Shown piece after piece: positions 8,356 to 17,419 of a stretch of DNA of 64,000 nt; position 1 is the first letter of the stretch, and the number at the start of each line of letters is the position of its first letter. Made by a program: the position numbers and the translations under genes. The stretch comes from Alloalcanivorax balearicus MACL04 (lineage in GTDB: Bacteria; Pseudomonadota; Gammaproteobacteria; Pseudomonadales; Alcanivoracaceae), in NCBI RefSeq assembly GCF_025532145.1, contig NZ_ARXS01000006.1, forward strand, positions 150,907-214,906, given 5' to 3'. The notes beneath the pieces were generated by a model. It saw only the letters and a list, made by a program, of their open reading frames with translations, was not told where the DNA came from and did no database searches.

Positions 8356-9612
8356 ATGGAAATCGTCAACGTCCGTCTGCGTCAGCAACCCGATCTGTAC
8401 ACCTTGCGTATCGAGGAGGGGCGCTTCGCCGCCATCGAGCGTCAGCCGGGTTCGGTGGCGGCGGCACAGGGGCAGCGGGATGGTCAGAGACGGCTGGCCT
8501 GTGCGCCTCTGGTGGAACCGCACATCCATCTGGACGCGGCCTTTACCGCCGGTGAACCGGCCTGGAACCAGAGCGGCACCCTGTTCGAAGGCATTGAGCG
8601 CTGGAGCGAACGGCGCCCCATGCTCAGCAACGAGGACGTGCGCCAGCGCGCGCTACGCACCATGGAACTGCTGGTGGGACGGGGTGTGCAGCACATCCGC
8701 ACCCACGCCGACACCACCGATCCGGACCTGGTGGCGCTGCGGGCGTTGTGCGAATTACGCGATGAGTTGAAGGATTATATCGACCTGCAGGTGGTGGCGT
8801 TTCCCCAGGAGGGGCTTCTGTCCAGCCCGGGCGGGTTGGAGCGCATGGAGCAGGCGCTGGAAATCGGCGCCGACGTGGTCGGCGGCATTCCCCATTTCGA
8901 GTTCACCCAGGAACTGGGCAACGCCTCGATGAAGAAAGTCATCGAACTGGCGATGCGTTATGACCGGTTGGTGGACGTTCACTGCGACGAGATCGACGAT
9001 CCCAATTCCCGTTTCCTGGAAGTGCTGGCCAGCGAGGCGTTGTTCAACGGGCTCGGCGGGCGTGTCACCGCCAGCCACACCACCGCCATGCACTCCTATG
9101 ACAACGCCTATTGCTCCAAGCTGTTCCGATTACTCAAGCAGTCCGGCATCAACTTCATTTCCTGTCCCACCGAGAGCCTGCATCTGCAGGGGCGTTTCGA
9201 CAATTATCCGAAACGGCGCGGCCTGACCCGGGTGAAAGAACTGAACGCGGCGGGCATCAATGTGTGCTTCGGCGAGGACTCCATTTTTGACCCCTGGTAT
9301 TCCCTCGGTAATGGCAGCCTGCTGCGAACGCTGGATTTCGGGCTGCACATCTGCCACATGATGGGCTATCAGGATTTCAGCCAGGCGTTGGATCTGATCA
9401 CCGACAACAGCGCGCGAACCCTGAACATCCATGACCGCTACGGCATCGCCGTGGCTAAGCCGGGTAATTTCATTCTGCTCGATGGCGAAGACGATTATTC
9501 GGTGCTGCGCCGTCAGGGAGAGGTGCTGCTCTCGGTGCGCGGCGGCAAAGTGATCATGGAACGCGAACCCTCTCGTCTGCTGACGCCCGCCTATCTGCCC
9601 GGCGCGGAATAA
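8356..9612 (+). CDS. codA: Cytosine deaminase
   Basis: A 418-residue amidohydrolase-superfamily enzyme converting cytosine to uracil and ammonia. Metal ligands are recognisable: the HxH of VEPHIHLD (about 54-61), the His of DVHCDEIDD (about 210-218), a second His in ASHTTAMHSY, and the catalytic Asp of GEDSIFDPW (about 307-315). The ATG at 8356 has TTGGAG 5 bases upstream; a GTG at 8350 in the same frame is less likely. Together with codB it makes a pyrimidine salvage operon. A GGCGCGGA/TCCGCGCC hairpin spans the stop codon at 9601-9620. Confidence 0.94.
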   Translation: MEIVNVRLRQQPDLYTLRIEEGRFAAIERQPGSVAAAQGQRDGQRRLACAPLVEPHIHLDAAFTAGEPAWNQSGTLFEGIERWSERRPMLSNEDVRQRALRTMELLVGRGVQHIRTHADTTDPDLVALRALCELRDELKDYIDLQVVAFPQEGLLSSPGGLERMEQALEIGADVVGGIPHFEFTQELGNASMKKVIELAMRYDRLVDVHCDEIDDPNSRFLEVLASEALFNGLGGRVTASHTTAMHSYDNAYCSKLFRLLKQSGINFISCPTESLHLQGRFDNYPKRRGLTRVKELNAAGINVCFGEDSIFDPWYSLGNGSLLRTLDFGLHICHMMGYQDFSQALDLITDNSARTLNIHDRYGIAVAKPGNFILLDGEDDYSVLRRQGEVLLSVRGGKVIMEREPSRLLTPAYLPGAE

Positions 9613-9620
9613 TCCGCGCC
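9601..9620 (+). terminator. Hairpin overlapping the codA stop codon
   Basis: GGCGCGGA (9601-9608) and TCCGCGCC (9613-9620) pair perfectly around ATAA, placing the stop codon in the loop. No T-run follows. It may act as a transcript end or an mRNA stabiliser. Confidence 0.45.
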
Positions 9621-9662
9621 GGGAATCTGTGCTACTCTTTGGTGCTTATACGTAACACGTCG

Positions 9663-9733
9663 ATTCGCGAGCAAGCTCGCTTCCCACAGCGGCTCCGTAG
9701 TCCTCTCTGTGGGAAGCGAGCTTGCTCGCGAAT
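9663..9733. repeat. REP-like inverted repeat
   Basis: Arms of 27 bp (9663-9689 and 9707-9733) are perfectly complementary. The core GCGAGCAAGCTCGC is different from the copies at 2.1 and 12.6 kb, but the flanks CCCACAG and GCGAAT are identical. It lies between codA and the MATE gene. Confidence 0.9.
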
Positions 9734-9791
9734 TGGGCTTGCCGAAAACTGTCGGACAGCGACAACCTGACTCTCAACCCTTGACCGATCC

Positions 9792-11135
9792 GTGCAATCA
9801 CAGTCTCTGACCCGCCAAATATGGCAACAAACCTGGCCGATGACCCTGGGCGTGATGTCGCTGCTGGGGTTCAATCTGGTGGACAGCGTTTTTGTCGCCC
9901 GCCTGGGCACCGAGCCGCTGGCGGCGCAGTCGTTCACCTTCCCACTGGTGTTTCTCAGCATTGGCGTGCAGGTCGGCGTGGGCATCGCCATCGCCGCGCT
10001 GATCTCTCGCGCCATCGGCGCCGGCGAATCGCACCGGGCCGGACGTCTGGGATTGCTGGTGCTGGCCGGTGGTGGCGGGCTGATGGCGTTGTTGCTGGCG
10101 CTGCTGTGGCTGGTGCAGGAGCCGGCTTTCTCTCTGCTGGGCGCCAGTGAGTCGATTCGTGAGCTGATCCGGCCATTCTGGACCGTGCAGGTGGTGGCTT
10201 CCTGGCTGGGCGCCCTGGCGTACTTTGGTTACAGCCTGTTTCGGGCGCACGGTAATACCCGTTTTCCCGGCACCATGATGGTGGTCACCAGCCTGATCAA
10301 CCTGTGTCTGGACCCGTTACTGATCTTCGGCATCGGCTCCTGGCCGGGGCTGGGGCTGATCGGCGCCGCCTGGGCGTCTTTGCTGGCGTTTGGCTGCGGC
10401 GTGCTGGCGGTGGCCTGGGCGCTGCGCGGCCGTGGCTGGTTGGAGCGGGTGGGGGCCTGGCGGGAAGCGCGTGCCTCGGCGCTGCCGTTCGCCCACATTG
10501 CCGGCCCGGCCATGATCAGCCAGTTGATGCCGCCACTGGCCTCGATGCTGGCCACCGGCCTGGTGGCGCGCCTTGGCGAAAGCGCGGTGGCGGCGTGGGG
10601 GCTGACCAGCCGCCTGGAGAGCTTTTCCATCGTCCTGGTGCTGGGCATGACCATGGCGCTGCCGCCCTGGCTGGGCCGTTGTTACGGTGCCGGCAACTGG
10701 GCCGAGGTGGAGCGGCTGATGGCCGGCGCGGCGCGCATGGTGCTGTTTTGGCAGCTGGCGCTGGGCGTGGTCTTCGCCCTGGCGGCACGGCCGCTGGCGT
10801 CGGCATTGGTGGCCAGCGGGGAAGTGCGGGACACCCTTACTATCCTGATTCGCTTCCTGCCGCCCAGTTATGGCCTGCTGGGTGTCTGCATGCTGGTGGT
10901 TTCGGCCAGCAACGCCCTGGGCTGGCCCTGGCGGGCCATGGGGATCTCGTTCCTGCGCCTGTTCGCCTGTTATCTCCCCTTGCTGTGGTTGGGGTCGGTG
11001 CTGGCCGGTTTTACCGGCCTCGCGCTGGGGGCCGCCCTGGGCAATGTATTGGCCGGGGTGATGGCCTGGCGAATGTACCGTGGCGCGGTGGCGGTAAGGC
11101 TTGTGGGTCGGACGTCTGACGTCAGACCTTCTTAA
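9792..11135 (+). CDS. MATE family multidrug/Na+ antiporter
   Basis: A 447-residue inner-membrane protein with twelve hydrophobic segments in two MATE halves. The first starts SLTRQIWQQTWPMTLGVMSL and has the NorM-like VDSVFVARLGTEPLAA; the second has MISQLMPPLASMLATGLVARLG. It would export cationic drugs or metabolites in exchange for Na+ or H+. The start is a GTG at 9792, since no ATG fits the N-terminal helix; the ribosome site is poor. The last codons (TSDVRPS) are encoded by an array of 7-bp repeats at 11107-11127, so the C-terminal tail seems to have been created by the repeat. Confidence 0.88.
   Translation: MQSQSLTRQIWQQTWPMTLGVMSLLGFNLVDSVFVARLGTEPLAAQSFTFPLVFLSIGVQVGVGIAIAALISRAIGAGESHRAGRLGLLVLAGGGGLMALLLALLWLVQEPAFSLLGASESIRELIRPFWTVQVVASWLGALAYFGYSLFRAHGNTRFPGTMMVVTSLINLCLDPLLIFGIGSWPGLGLIGAAWASLLAFGCGVLAVAWALRGRGWLERVGAWREARASALPFAHIAGPAMISQLMPPLASMLATGLVARLGESAVAAWGLTSRLESFSIVLVLGMTMALPPWLGRCYGAGNWAEVERLMAGAARMVLFWQLALGVVFALAARPLASALVASGEVRDTLTILIRFLPPSYGLLGVCMLVVSASNALGWPWRAMGISFLRLFACYLPLLWLGSVLAGFTGLALGAALGNVLAGVMAWRMYRGAVAVRLVGRTSDVRPS
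11107..11127. repeat. Heptamer array, 3 units
   Basis: Three consecutive 7-bp units, GTCGGAC, GTCTGAC and GTCAGAC, share the pattern GTCnGAC. They lie in the last codons of the MATE gene. The same pattern recurs at 34899-34919 and 35937-35957. Confidence 0.8.
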
Positions 11136-11241
11136 CCAATTCGTCGTCTTTTGCACTTGGCAGACCCGCCGGTATGGGGAACAGTATTCGGATGCCTGTT
11201 GGCGTATCACAAGAACATAAGAAAGAGCACAAGGAGAGACC

Positions 11242-12591
11242 ATGAACCTGAGATCCGCGATTCGAGCCCCTCTGGCCGCCGCCGTGCTGTTGGCGGGCAC
11301 TGCTGTTCATGCCGCCGATGCCGGTCTGGTGGAACGGGTGCAGCAGCTGGCCGAAGCTCAGAGTGGCGAACTGGAAAAGACCTTCAAGCATCTGCACGCC
11401 AATCCGGAGCTGGGTTTCCACGAAACCGAGACCGCCGCCATGGTGGCCAAGCGTCTCAACAAGCTTGGGTATAAGGTGCATACCGGTATCGGCGGTACCG
11501 GCATCGCCGCGGTGCTTGAGAACGGTGACGGTCCGGTGGTCATGTTCCGCAGCGACATGGATGCGCTGCCGGTGAAGGAAGACACCGATCTGCCTTATGC
11601 CAGTGACAAGCAGGTGACCCTGCCGGACGGCAGCCAGACCTATGTCATGCACGCCTGTGGTCATGACAGCCATGTCAGTTGGTTGTTGGGCATCGCCCAG
11701 GTAATGAAGGAGACCCGCAAGGACTGGTCCGGCACCCTGGTGCTGGTGGCGCAGCCGGCGGAGGAGTTGATCGAAGGCGCCCAGGCCATGGTGGACGACG
11801 GCCTTTACGACAAGGTGCCGGAGCCGGAATTGCTGATCGCCGCCCACGTCTTCCCGATCTGGGCATCGGGCACGGTGGCGGTGCGTGCCGGTCGCCGCAT
11901 GGCCGGCTCCGACGCTCTGGATGTGACCCTGCATGGCGTCGGCGGCCACGGCTCCTCGCCGCAACACACCATTGATCCGGTGGTGCTGGGGGCTCGTTCG
12001 GTGATGGCTTACCAGACCATCGTCAGCCGTAATGTGGATCCGCAACAGCCGGCGGTGTTGACCGTGGGCAGTGTGCAGATCGGTGAGGCCAACAATGTGA
12101 TTCCGGACAACGGCGTGCTCAAGCTGAACCTGCGCTGGTACGAGAAGCCGGTCCGTGAGCAGTTGATCAGTGCGATCAAACGGGAAACCAACGGTCTGGC
12201 CACGGCTGCCGGAGTCCCCGAGGACCGTATGCCGGAATACACCATGAAAGGCTACGCCGAGCCGGTCTATAACGATGAAGCCCTGGTGGACTGGGCCAAG
12301 CCGGTACTGGCCTCGGTGTTGGGTGAGAAGGCGCTGATGCCGGGCTTCCCGCCGGTAATGGGATCCGAGGATTTTCCGCTGCTGGTATCCGGGCTGGAGA
12401 ATACCAAGACGCTGTTCATGGAAGTGGGTGGTGGTGCTCCGGACGTGACCAAGGTCTACATGGAAACCGGCAAGTTGCCGCCGCTGAACCACAATCCCAA
12501 GTTCGAGATCAAGAACCCGGCGCTGGCGATCACCACCGCGGTGAAAGCCGGCAGCATGTTGCTGCTGGATTCGTTGAAGCCGAAGGGCTGA
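11242..12591 (+). CDS. Exported M20 family amidohydrolase / peptidase
   Basis: A 449-residue M20D-type metallohydrolase with a Sec signal (RAPLAAAVLLAGTAVHA, cleavage near residue 24), hence periplasmic. Metal-site motifs are present: FRSDMDALPVKED (Asp), HACGHDSH (His), QPAEE (Glu pair) and AHVFPIW (His), plus MGSEDFPLL near the C terminus with the last Glu/Asp ligand region. The relatives hydrolyse N-acyl amino acids, amino acid conjugates or aminobenzoyl-glutamate. Here the substrate is unknown; periplasmic export is a minority trait of this family. AAGGAG precedes the ATG. A REP-like element follows. Confidence 0.88.
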   Translation: MNLRSAIRAPLAAAVLLAGTAVHAADAGLVERVQQLAEAQSGELEKTFKHLHANPELGFHETETAAMVAKRLNKLGYKVHTGIGGTGIAAVLENGDGPVVMFRSDMDALPVKEDTDLPYASDKQVTLPDGSQTYVMHACGHDSHVSWLLGIAQVMKETRKDWSGTLVLVAQPAEELIEGAQAMVDDGLYDKVPEPELLIAAHVFPIWASGTVAVRAGRRMAGSDALDVTLHGVGGHGSSPQHTIDPVVLGARSVMAYQTIVSRNVDPQQPAVLTVGSVQIGEANNVIPDNGVLKLNLRWYEKPVREQLISAIKRETNGLATAAGVPEDRMPEYTMKGYAEPVYNDEALVDWAKPVLASVLGEKALMPGFPPVMGSEDFPLLVSGLENTKTLFMEVGGGAPDVTKVYMETGKLPPLNHNPKFEIKNPALAITTAVKAGSMLLLDSLKPKG

Positions 12592-12615
12592 TCCCCGGGT
12601 CAGCCAAACCCCACT

Positions 12616-12703
12616 ACGAAGCCACTGTAGGAGCTTGCCTGCAAGCGAATTGTTTGGGTCGAAAGCCGATTCGCTTGCAGGCAAGCTCCTACAGTGGCTT
12701 CGT
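12616..12703. repeat. REP-like inverted repeat
   Basis: Arms running from 12616 to 12650 and from 12669 to 12703 are complementary and contain TGTAGGAGCTTGCCTGCAAG. It is close to the 2.1 kb copy but has TAGGAG rather than GGGAG in both arms, a compensated change. It sits between the M20 gene and the convergent fghA. Confidence 0.9.
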
Positions 12704-12738
12704 GGTCGGGCCCGCGAGCCGCGATCCTGTTTGACCGA

Positions 12739-13590
12739 TCAGGCGCTGCGCAGATGATGCGCGTGATAGCGCAAATGATCGTCAATAAAGCTGGCGATGA
12801 AGAAATAGGAATGGTCGTAACCGGGTTGCATGCGCAATGTCAGCGGCACTTCCGCTTCCTTGCAGGCGGCCTGTAAGGCTTCCGGCCGCAGCTGTCCGTC
12901 CTGGTAGAAATTATCGGCGTCCCCCTGATCAACCATCAGCGCCAGGTTGCTGCCGCGGCTTTTAACCAGCTCACAGGCATCCCATTCCCGCCAGTTGCTC
13001 TGATCCTTACCCAAATATCCGCTGAACGCGAACTCGCCCCAGGGGCACTGACTCGGGTTGCAGATCGGGGCGAACGCGGATACCGAAGTGTAACGTCCCG
13101 GGTTCTTGAGGGCGCAGATCAAAGCGCCGTGCCCGCCCATGGAGTGGCCGCTAATGGCCGCCTTGCCATTCAGCGGGAAGTGCGCTTCCAGCAGGGCCGG
13201 CAGCTCCCCGGTGACGTAGTCGTACATGTGGTAGTGGCGGTTCCAGGGCGATTCGGTGGCGTTGACATAGAAACCGGCGCCGGAGCCGAAATCATAGCGC
13301 TCGTGTTCTCCGGGGAGATCGGTGCCACGGGGGCTGGTATCCGGGCAGACGATGGCAATGCCCAGCTCCGCGGCTATGCGCTGGGCGCCGGCTTTCTGCA
13401 TGAAGTTTTCGTCGGTGCAGGTGAGTCCGGACAACCACCACAGCAAAGGCACGGACTTTTCTTCCGCCGCTGGTGGCAGGTAGATGGCGAAGATCATTTC
13501 GCAGTGCAGCGCTTCACTGCGATGCTTGTAGCGTTTCAGCCAGCCGCCGAAGGACTTGGTGGCGGAGATCAGTTCCAGTTCGTCGGACAT
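12739..13590 (-). CDS. fghA: S-formylglutathione hydrolase
   Basis: A 283-residue alpha/beta hydrolase that cleaves S-formylglutathione to formate and glutathione, the second step of glutathione-dependent formaldehyde oxidation. The esterase-D family signature is visible: LLWWLSGLTCTDENFMQKAG with the oxyanion region, and nucleophile GHSMGGHGAL (about 145-154). The catalytic Asp is probably in the VDQGDADNFY segment and the His in GYDHSYFF. I start at the ATG at 13590 (MSDELELIS), preceded by GGAGAAAG; the frame extends further upstream without support. It follows frmA on the same strand, separated by a heptamer-repeat block. Confidence 0.95.
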   Translation of the reverse strand: MSDELELISATKSFGGWLKRYKHRSEALHCEMIFAIYLPPAAEEKSVPLLWWLSGLTCTDENFMQKAGAQRIAAELGIAIVCPDTSPRGTDLPGEHERYDFGSGAGFYVNATESPWNRHYHMYDYVTGELPALLEAHFPLNGKAAISGHSMGGHGALICALKNPGRYTSVSAFAPICNPSQCPWGEFAFSGYLGKDQSNWREWDACELVKSRGSNLALMVDQGDADNFYQDGQLRPEALQAACKEAEVPLTLRMQPGYDHSYFFIASFIDDHLRYHAHHLRSA

Positions 13591-13611
13591 GTTCTTTCTC
13601 CGAAAGATTGC

Positions 13612-13687
13612 TTGCACGCTCCACGCTTGCACGCAAAGACGGTGTGAGCCCCGGGCTTAGCGTGCCAGCGTGTTGCGTGTAAGCGTG
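13612..13687. repeat. Heptamer array (CACGC/GCGTG type), two opposed halves
   Basis: The left half reads TTGCACG, CTCCACG, CTTGCACG; the right half reads AGCGTGC, CAGCGTG, TTGCGTG, TAAGCGTG. Units are 7 bp with occasional 8s, and the two halves are roughly complementary. The block fills the gap between frmA and fghA. Confidence 0.75.
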
Positions 13688-13697
13688 TGGGCGCGCC

Positions 13698-14861
<1,164 letters not shown>

Positions 14862-14934
14862 TCAGCCGCTTCCGCGATTATCAGAGGATGCTGGCAGTGT
14901 AGTGCAGCGTGGGGGGGAGGATTAAGGCATTATG

Positions 14935-14964
14935 GTGCAATTGATTATTGCCTGGGAGCAATAA
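14935..14964 (+). promoter_or_regulatory. Probable LysR operator with three GCAAT half-sites
   Basis: In 14937-14964 the sequence contains GCAAT, TGATT, ATTGC and, six bases later, GCAATAA. TTATTGC (14945-14951) and GCAATAA (14958-14964) are a perfect inverted repeat with a 6-bp spacer. The site overlaps the ribosome site and ATG of the LysR gene and lies about 130 bp from frmA, suggesting autoregulation plus control of frmA. Confidence 0.55.
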
Positions 14965-15836
14965 TGCAGCATTGGGATCGTATCGAGGCGTTCGTGGAAG
15001 TGGTGCGACGCGGGTCCTTTGCCGGTGCCGCCAAGCGATTGGGGGTGTCCAGTTCCCATGTCAGCCGACTGGTGGCACGTCTGGAAACCCAGCTGGAAAC
15101 CCAACTCTTGTACCGTACCACCCGGACCTTGCGGCTCACCGATGCGGGTTCGGTGTATTTCGAGCACTGTGCCCAGTTGTTCGACGGCTTCCAGGAGGCC
15201 CTGGCGGCGATTGGTGATTATCAGCAACAACCTTCCGGGGTGCTGCGGCTGACCTGCGCTTCCACCTTCGGTGAGAAGTACATCGCGCCGGTGGTCAACG
15301 ACTTCCTCGCGCGTCATAGCCGCTTGCAGGTCCATATGGAGTTCACCAACCGGCGCGTGGATATCGTTGACGAAGGCTTCGATGTGGCGATCCGCACCGG
15401 CGCGCTGCCGGATTCGTCCTTGATCGCCCGGCGCCTGTGTGACCGCCGGGAGTACGTTGTTGGCTCGGCGGAGTATTTCGAACGGCACGCCCGCCCCCAT
15501 ACCCTGGGGGAACTGGCGGCGCACAATTGCCTGCACGGCTCCCTGGATCATTGGACCTTCGATGTGGAAGGGCAGCATCGCACCCAGCGGGTCCAGGGCG
15601 GCTGGCGCGCCAATTCCGGTCTGGCGCTGCTTGACGCGGTGCGCAAAGGGCTGGGACTGGCGCAGTTACCGGATTACTACGTGGAAGAGGATCTGGCCTC
15701 CGGGCGGCTGGTGTCCGTGTTGGATCAATACGCGTGCGGCCACACCGCGGTGTGGGTGGTTTATCCCCGTCATCGACACTTGTCGCCCAAGGTGCGTCAA
15801 TTCGTCGATTTCCTCATCGAGAACCGGATTCGCTAG
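14964..15836 (+). CDS. LysR family transcriptional regulator
   Basis: A 290-residue LysR-type regulator. The N-terminal winged helix-turn-helix reads FVEVVRRGSFAGAAKRLGVS followed by SSHVSRLVARLE, and the inducer-binding periplasmic-binding-like domain spans about 90-290. The wording of the effector domain (GVLRLTCASTFGEKYIAPVV, RRVDIVDEGFDVAIRTG) is that of the large DNA-binding CrgA/PA2220-like subgroup, whose ligands vary. It is divergent from frmA, so the simplest proposal is that it controls the formaldehyde genes and itself. The ATG at 14964 has GGGAG 5 bases upstream. Confidence 0.92.
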   Translation: MQHWDRIEAFVEVVRRGSFAGAAKRLGVSSSHVSRLVARLETQLETQLLYRTTRTLRLTDAGSVYFEHCAQLFDGFQEALAAIGDYQQQPSGVLRLTCASTFGEKYIAPVVNDFLARHSRLQVHMEFTNRRVDIVDEGFDVAIRTGALPDSSLIARRLCDRREYVVGSAEYFERHARPHTLGELAAHNCLHGSLDHWTFDVEGQHRTQRVQGGWRANSGLALLDAVRKGLGLAQLPDYYVEEDLASGRLVSVLDQYACGHTAVWVVYPRHRHLSPKVRQFVDFLIENRIR

Positions 15837-15873
15837 CGCCAATCCCTGGCGGTTTGCCCGTCCTTGTTCCGCG

Positions 15874-16341
15874 TTAGTGATGCATGGCGAAGGAGATGGA
15901 TTCCGGGTGGCTCAATTTGAGGAAATCCCCCATGCCCATCTTGATCACTTCCGTATGGGAGCCGGCGTTGAACGCCAGCCAATCCTGCTTGAGCAGGCTT
16001 TCATCAATGAAGACGCGCATGTCGTAAAGGGTGCCGAACGGCGGCTCGCCACCCACTTCACAGAGCGGAAAGCGGTCCCTGAACTGGTCTTCCCGGGCCA
16101 GTGACAGGTGGCGGGCGCCCAGGGCCTGGCGCAGACGATCCGGGTCCACGTATTCATTGGCAGACAACAGGGCCATGGCCAGTTCGCCATCCACGGACAC
16201 GATCACCGTTTTCGCCATGTGATCACCAGGGATGTGCGTGGATTGCGCGGTCTGCGCCGCGGTGGCGGTGGGGGGATGGTTGTAGCAGTGGTAGTTCACC
16301 TGGTTGCGGTCAAGCAACTCGGTCAAAGCGCGTACGGCCAT
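15874..16341 (-). CDS. YbaK/prolyl-tRNA editing domain protein (aminoacyl-tRNA deacylase)
   Basis: A 155-residue stand-alone editing domain related to YbaK and ProX, which hydrolyse mischarged aminoacyl-tRNA in the cytoplasm. The family Lys is in HMAKTVIVSVDG (about 41-52), and the body has VGGEPPFGTLYDMRVFID, where a GxxPPFG loop is conserved. The N terminus MAVRALTELLDRNQVNYHCY matches the alpha/beta start of these domains. AGGAGG lies 6 bases before the ATG at 16341. Which amino acid it removes cannot be told from sequence. It is separate from the metF operon behind it. Confidence 0.88.
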   Translation of the reverse strand: MAVRALTELLDRNQVNYHCYNHPPTATAAQTAQSTHIPGDHMAKTVIVSVDGELAMALLSANEYVDPDRLRQALGARHLSLAREDQFRDRFPLCEVGGEPPFGTLYDMRVFIDESLLKQDWLAFNAGSHTEVIKMGMGDFLKLSHPESISFAMHH

Positions 16342-16465
16342 GATGCACCTCCTGCCGGTAGCGAAAACCGTGTTTCATCCAGAATAGGAAGGGCGGGCCG
16401 GCGGGGAAAATACCGTTGGGCTATATGGGCATATCGGCATACAACCATGGGGTATGAGCCCGGGA

Positions 16466-16483
16466 GGGCGGCCGAAGCCGCCC
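16466..16483 (-). terminator. Stem with UUCG tetraloop after metF
   Basis: On the minus strand GGGCGGC, TTCG and GCCGCCC form a 7-bp GC stem with a stable UUCG loop, 16 bp behind the metF stop. There is no U-run, so it may be a terminator or an mRNA-end stabiliser. Confidence 0.5.
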
Positions 16484-16498
16484 GGGGGCGGGGCGGGA

Positions 16499-17326
16499 TT
16501 ACAGGCCCAGGTTGTCCAGAATACGCAGGCTCGCCTGGGACTGGTTCATGGTGTAAAAGTGCAGGCCCGGCGCGCCCATGGCCAGCAGGCGCTCGCACAA
16601 GCGGGTCACCACTTCCTCGCCGAAGGCCTTTACCGCTTGTTCGTCGTCCTTGATATCGTCCAGCTTGCTGCGCAGCCAGCGTGGAATGTCGGCGCCGCAG
16701 ACGCCGGAAAAGCGGATCAGATTGGCCACATTGAGGATCGGCATGATGCCCGGGTAGACCGGAGCGTCGCAGCCGGTGCGCCGCAGGGCGTCCATGTAGT
16801 AGCCGTAGGCGTCGGCGTTATAGAAGTATTGGGTCAGCCCGCTGTTGGCGCCGGCATCGATCTTGCGCTTGAAGTGAGCGATGTCGTCTTCGAAGCTGCG
16901 CGCCTGTGGGTGCATTTCCGGATAGGCGGCCACTTCCAGAGTGAAATGGTTGCCGGTTTCCTCGCGGATCAGACGGACCAGGTCATCGGCGTATTTCACT
17001 TCGCTTTGCGCATAGCCCATGCCCGAGGGCAGATCGCCACGCAAGGCGACGATACGGCGCACGCCGCTGTCACGGTAACCGCGCACCAACTCCAGGATTT
17101 CCTCCCGGCTCTGACCGATGCAGCTCAGGTGCGGCGCGGTATCGGCGTGCTGCTCGCGCAGTTTGTCGACCATTTCACGGGTGTTGTCACGGGTGGAGCC
17201 GCCGGCGCCGAAGGTGCAGGAAAAAAACGCCGGCTTCTTCGCCAGCAGTTTTTGCTGTGTGGTCAGCAGTTTGGTACGTCCTTCATCCGTTTTCGGCGGG
17301 AAGAACTCGAAACTGATGCGTTTCAT
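16499..17326 (-). CDS. metF: 5,10-Methylenetetrahydrofolate reductase
   Basis: A 275-residue FAD-dependent enzyme that reduces methylene-THF to methyl-THF, the methyl donor for methionine synthesis. The signature MKRISFEFFPPKTDEGR starts the protein, and the barrel motifs STRDNTREMV, IVALRGDLP, VAAYPEMHPQA and TQYFYNADAY follow in the expected order. I chose the ATG at 17326 over the longer frame because family members begin at this point. It is the last gene of sahR-metK-ahcY-metF and lies 93 bp behind ahcY, with a heptamer-repeat block between. SAH-responsive control therefore probably extends to it. Confidence 0.96.
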   Translation of the reverse strand: MKRISFEFFPPKTDEGRTKLLTTQQKLLAKKPAFFSCTFGAGGSTRDNTREMVDKLREQHADTAPHLSCIGQSREEILELVRGYRDSGVRRIVALRGDLPSGMGYAQSEVKYADDLVRLIREETGNHFTLEVAAYPEMHPQARSFEDDIAHFKRKIDAGANSGLTQYFYNADAYGYYMDALRRTGCDAPVYPGIMPILNVANLIRFSGVCGADIPRWLRSKLDDIKDDEQAVKAFGEEVVTRLCERLLAMGAPGLHFYTMNQSQASLRILDNLGL

Positions 17327-17349
17327 AGAAAACTCGCTTCGCGAGGCAT

Positions 17350-17413
17350 ACACGCCAGCACGCAACACGCTGACACGCTTTCTTGGCGTGTATGCGTGTC
17401 AGCGTGCCGCGTG
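17350..17413. repeat. Heptamer array (CACGC/GCGTG type), two opposed halves
   Basis: Left units: ACACGCC, AGCACGC, AACACGC, TGACACGC. Right units: TGGCGTG, TATGCGTG, TCAGCGTG, CCGCGTG. It fills the ahcY-metF intergenic space. Left and right halves can pair in part. Confidence 0.78.
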
Positions 17414-17419
17414 GAAGCC

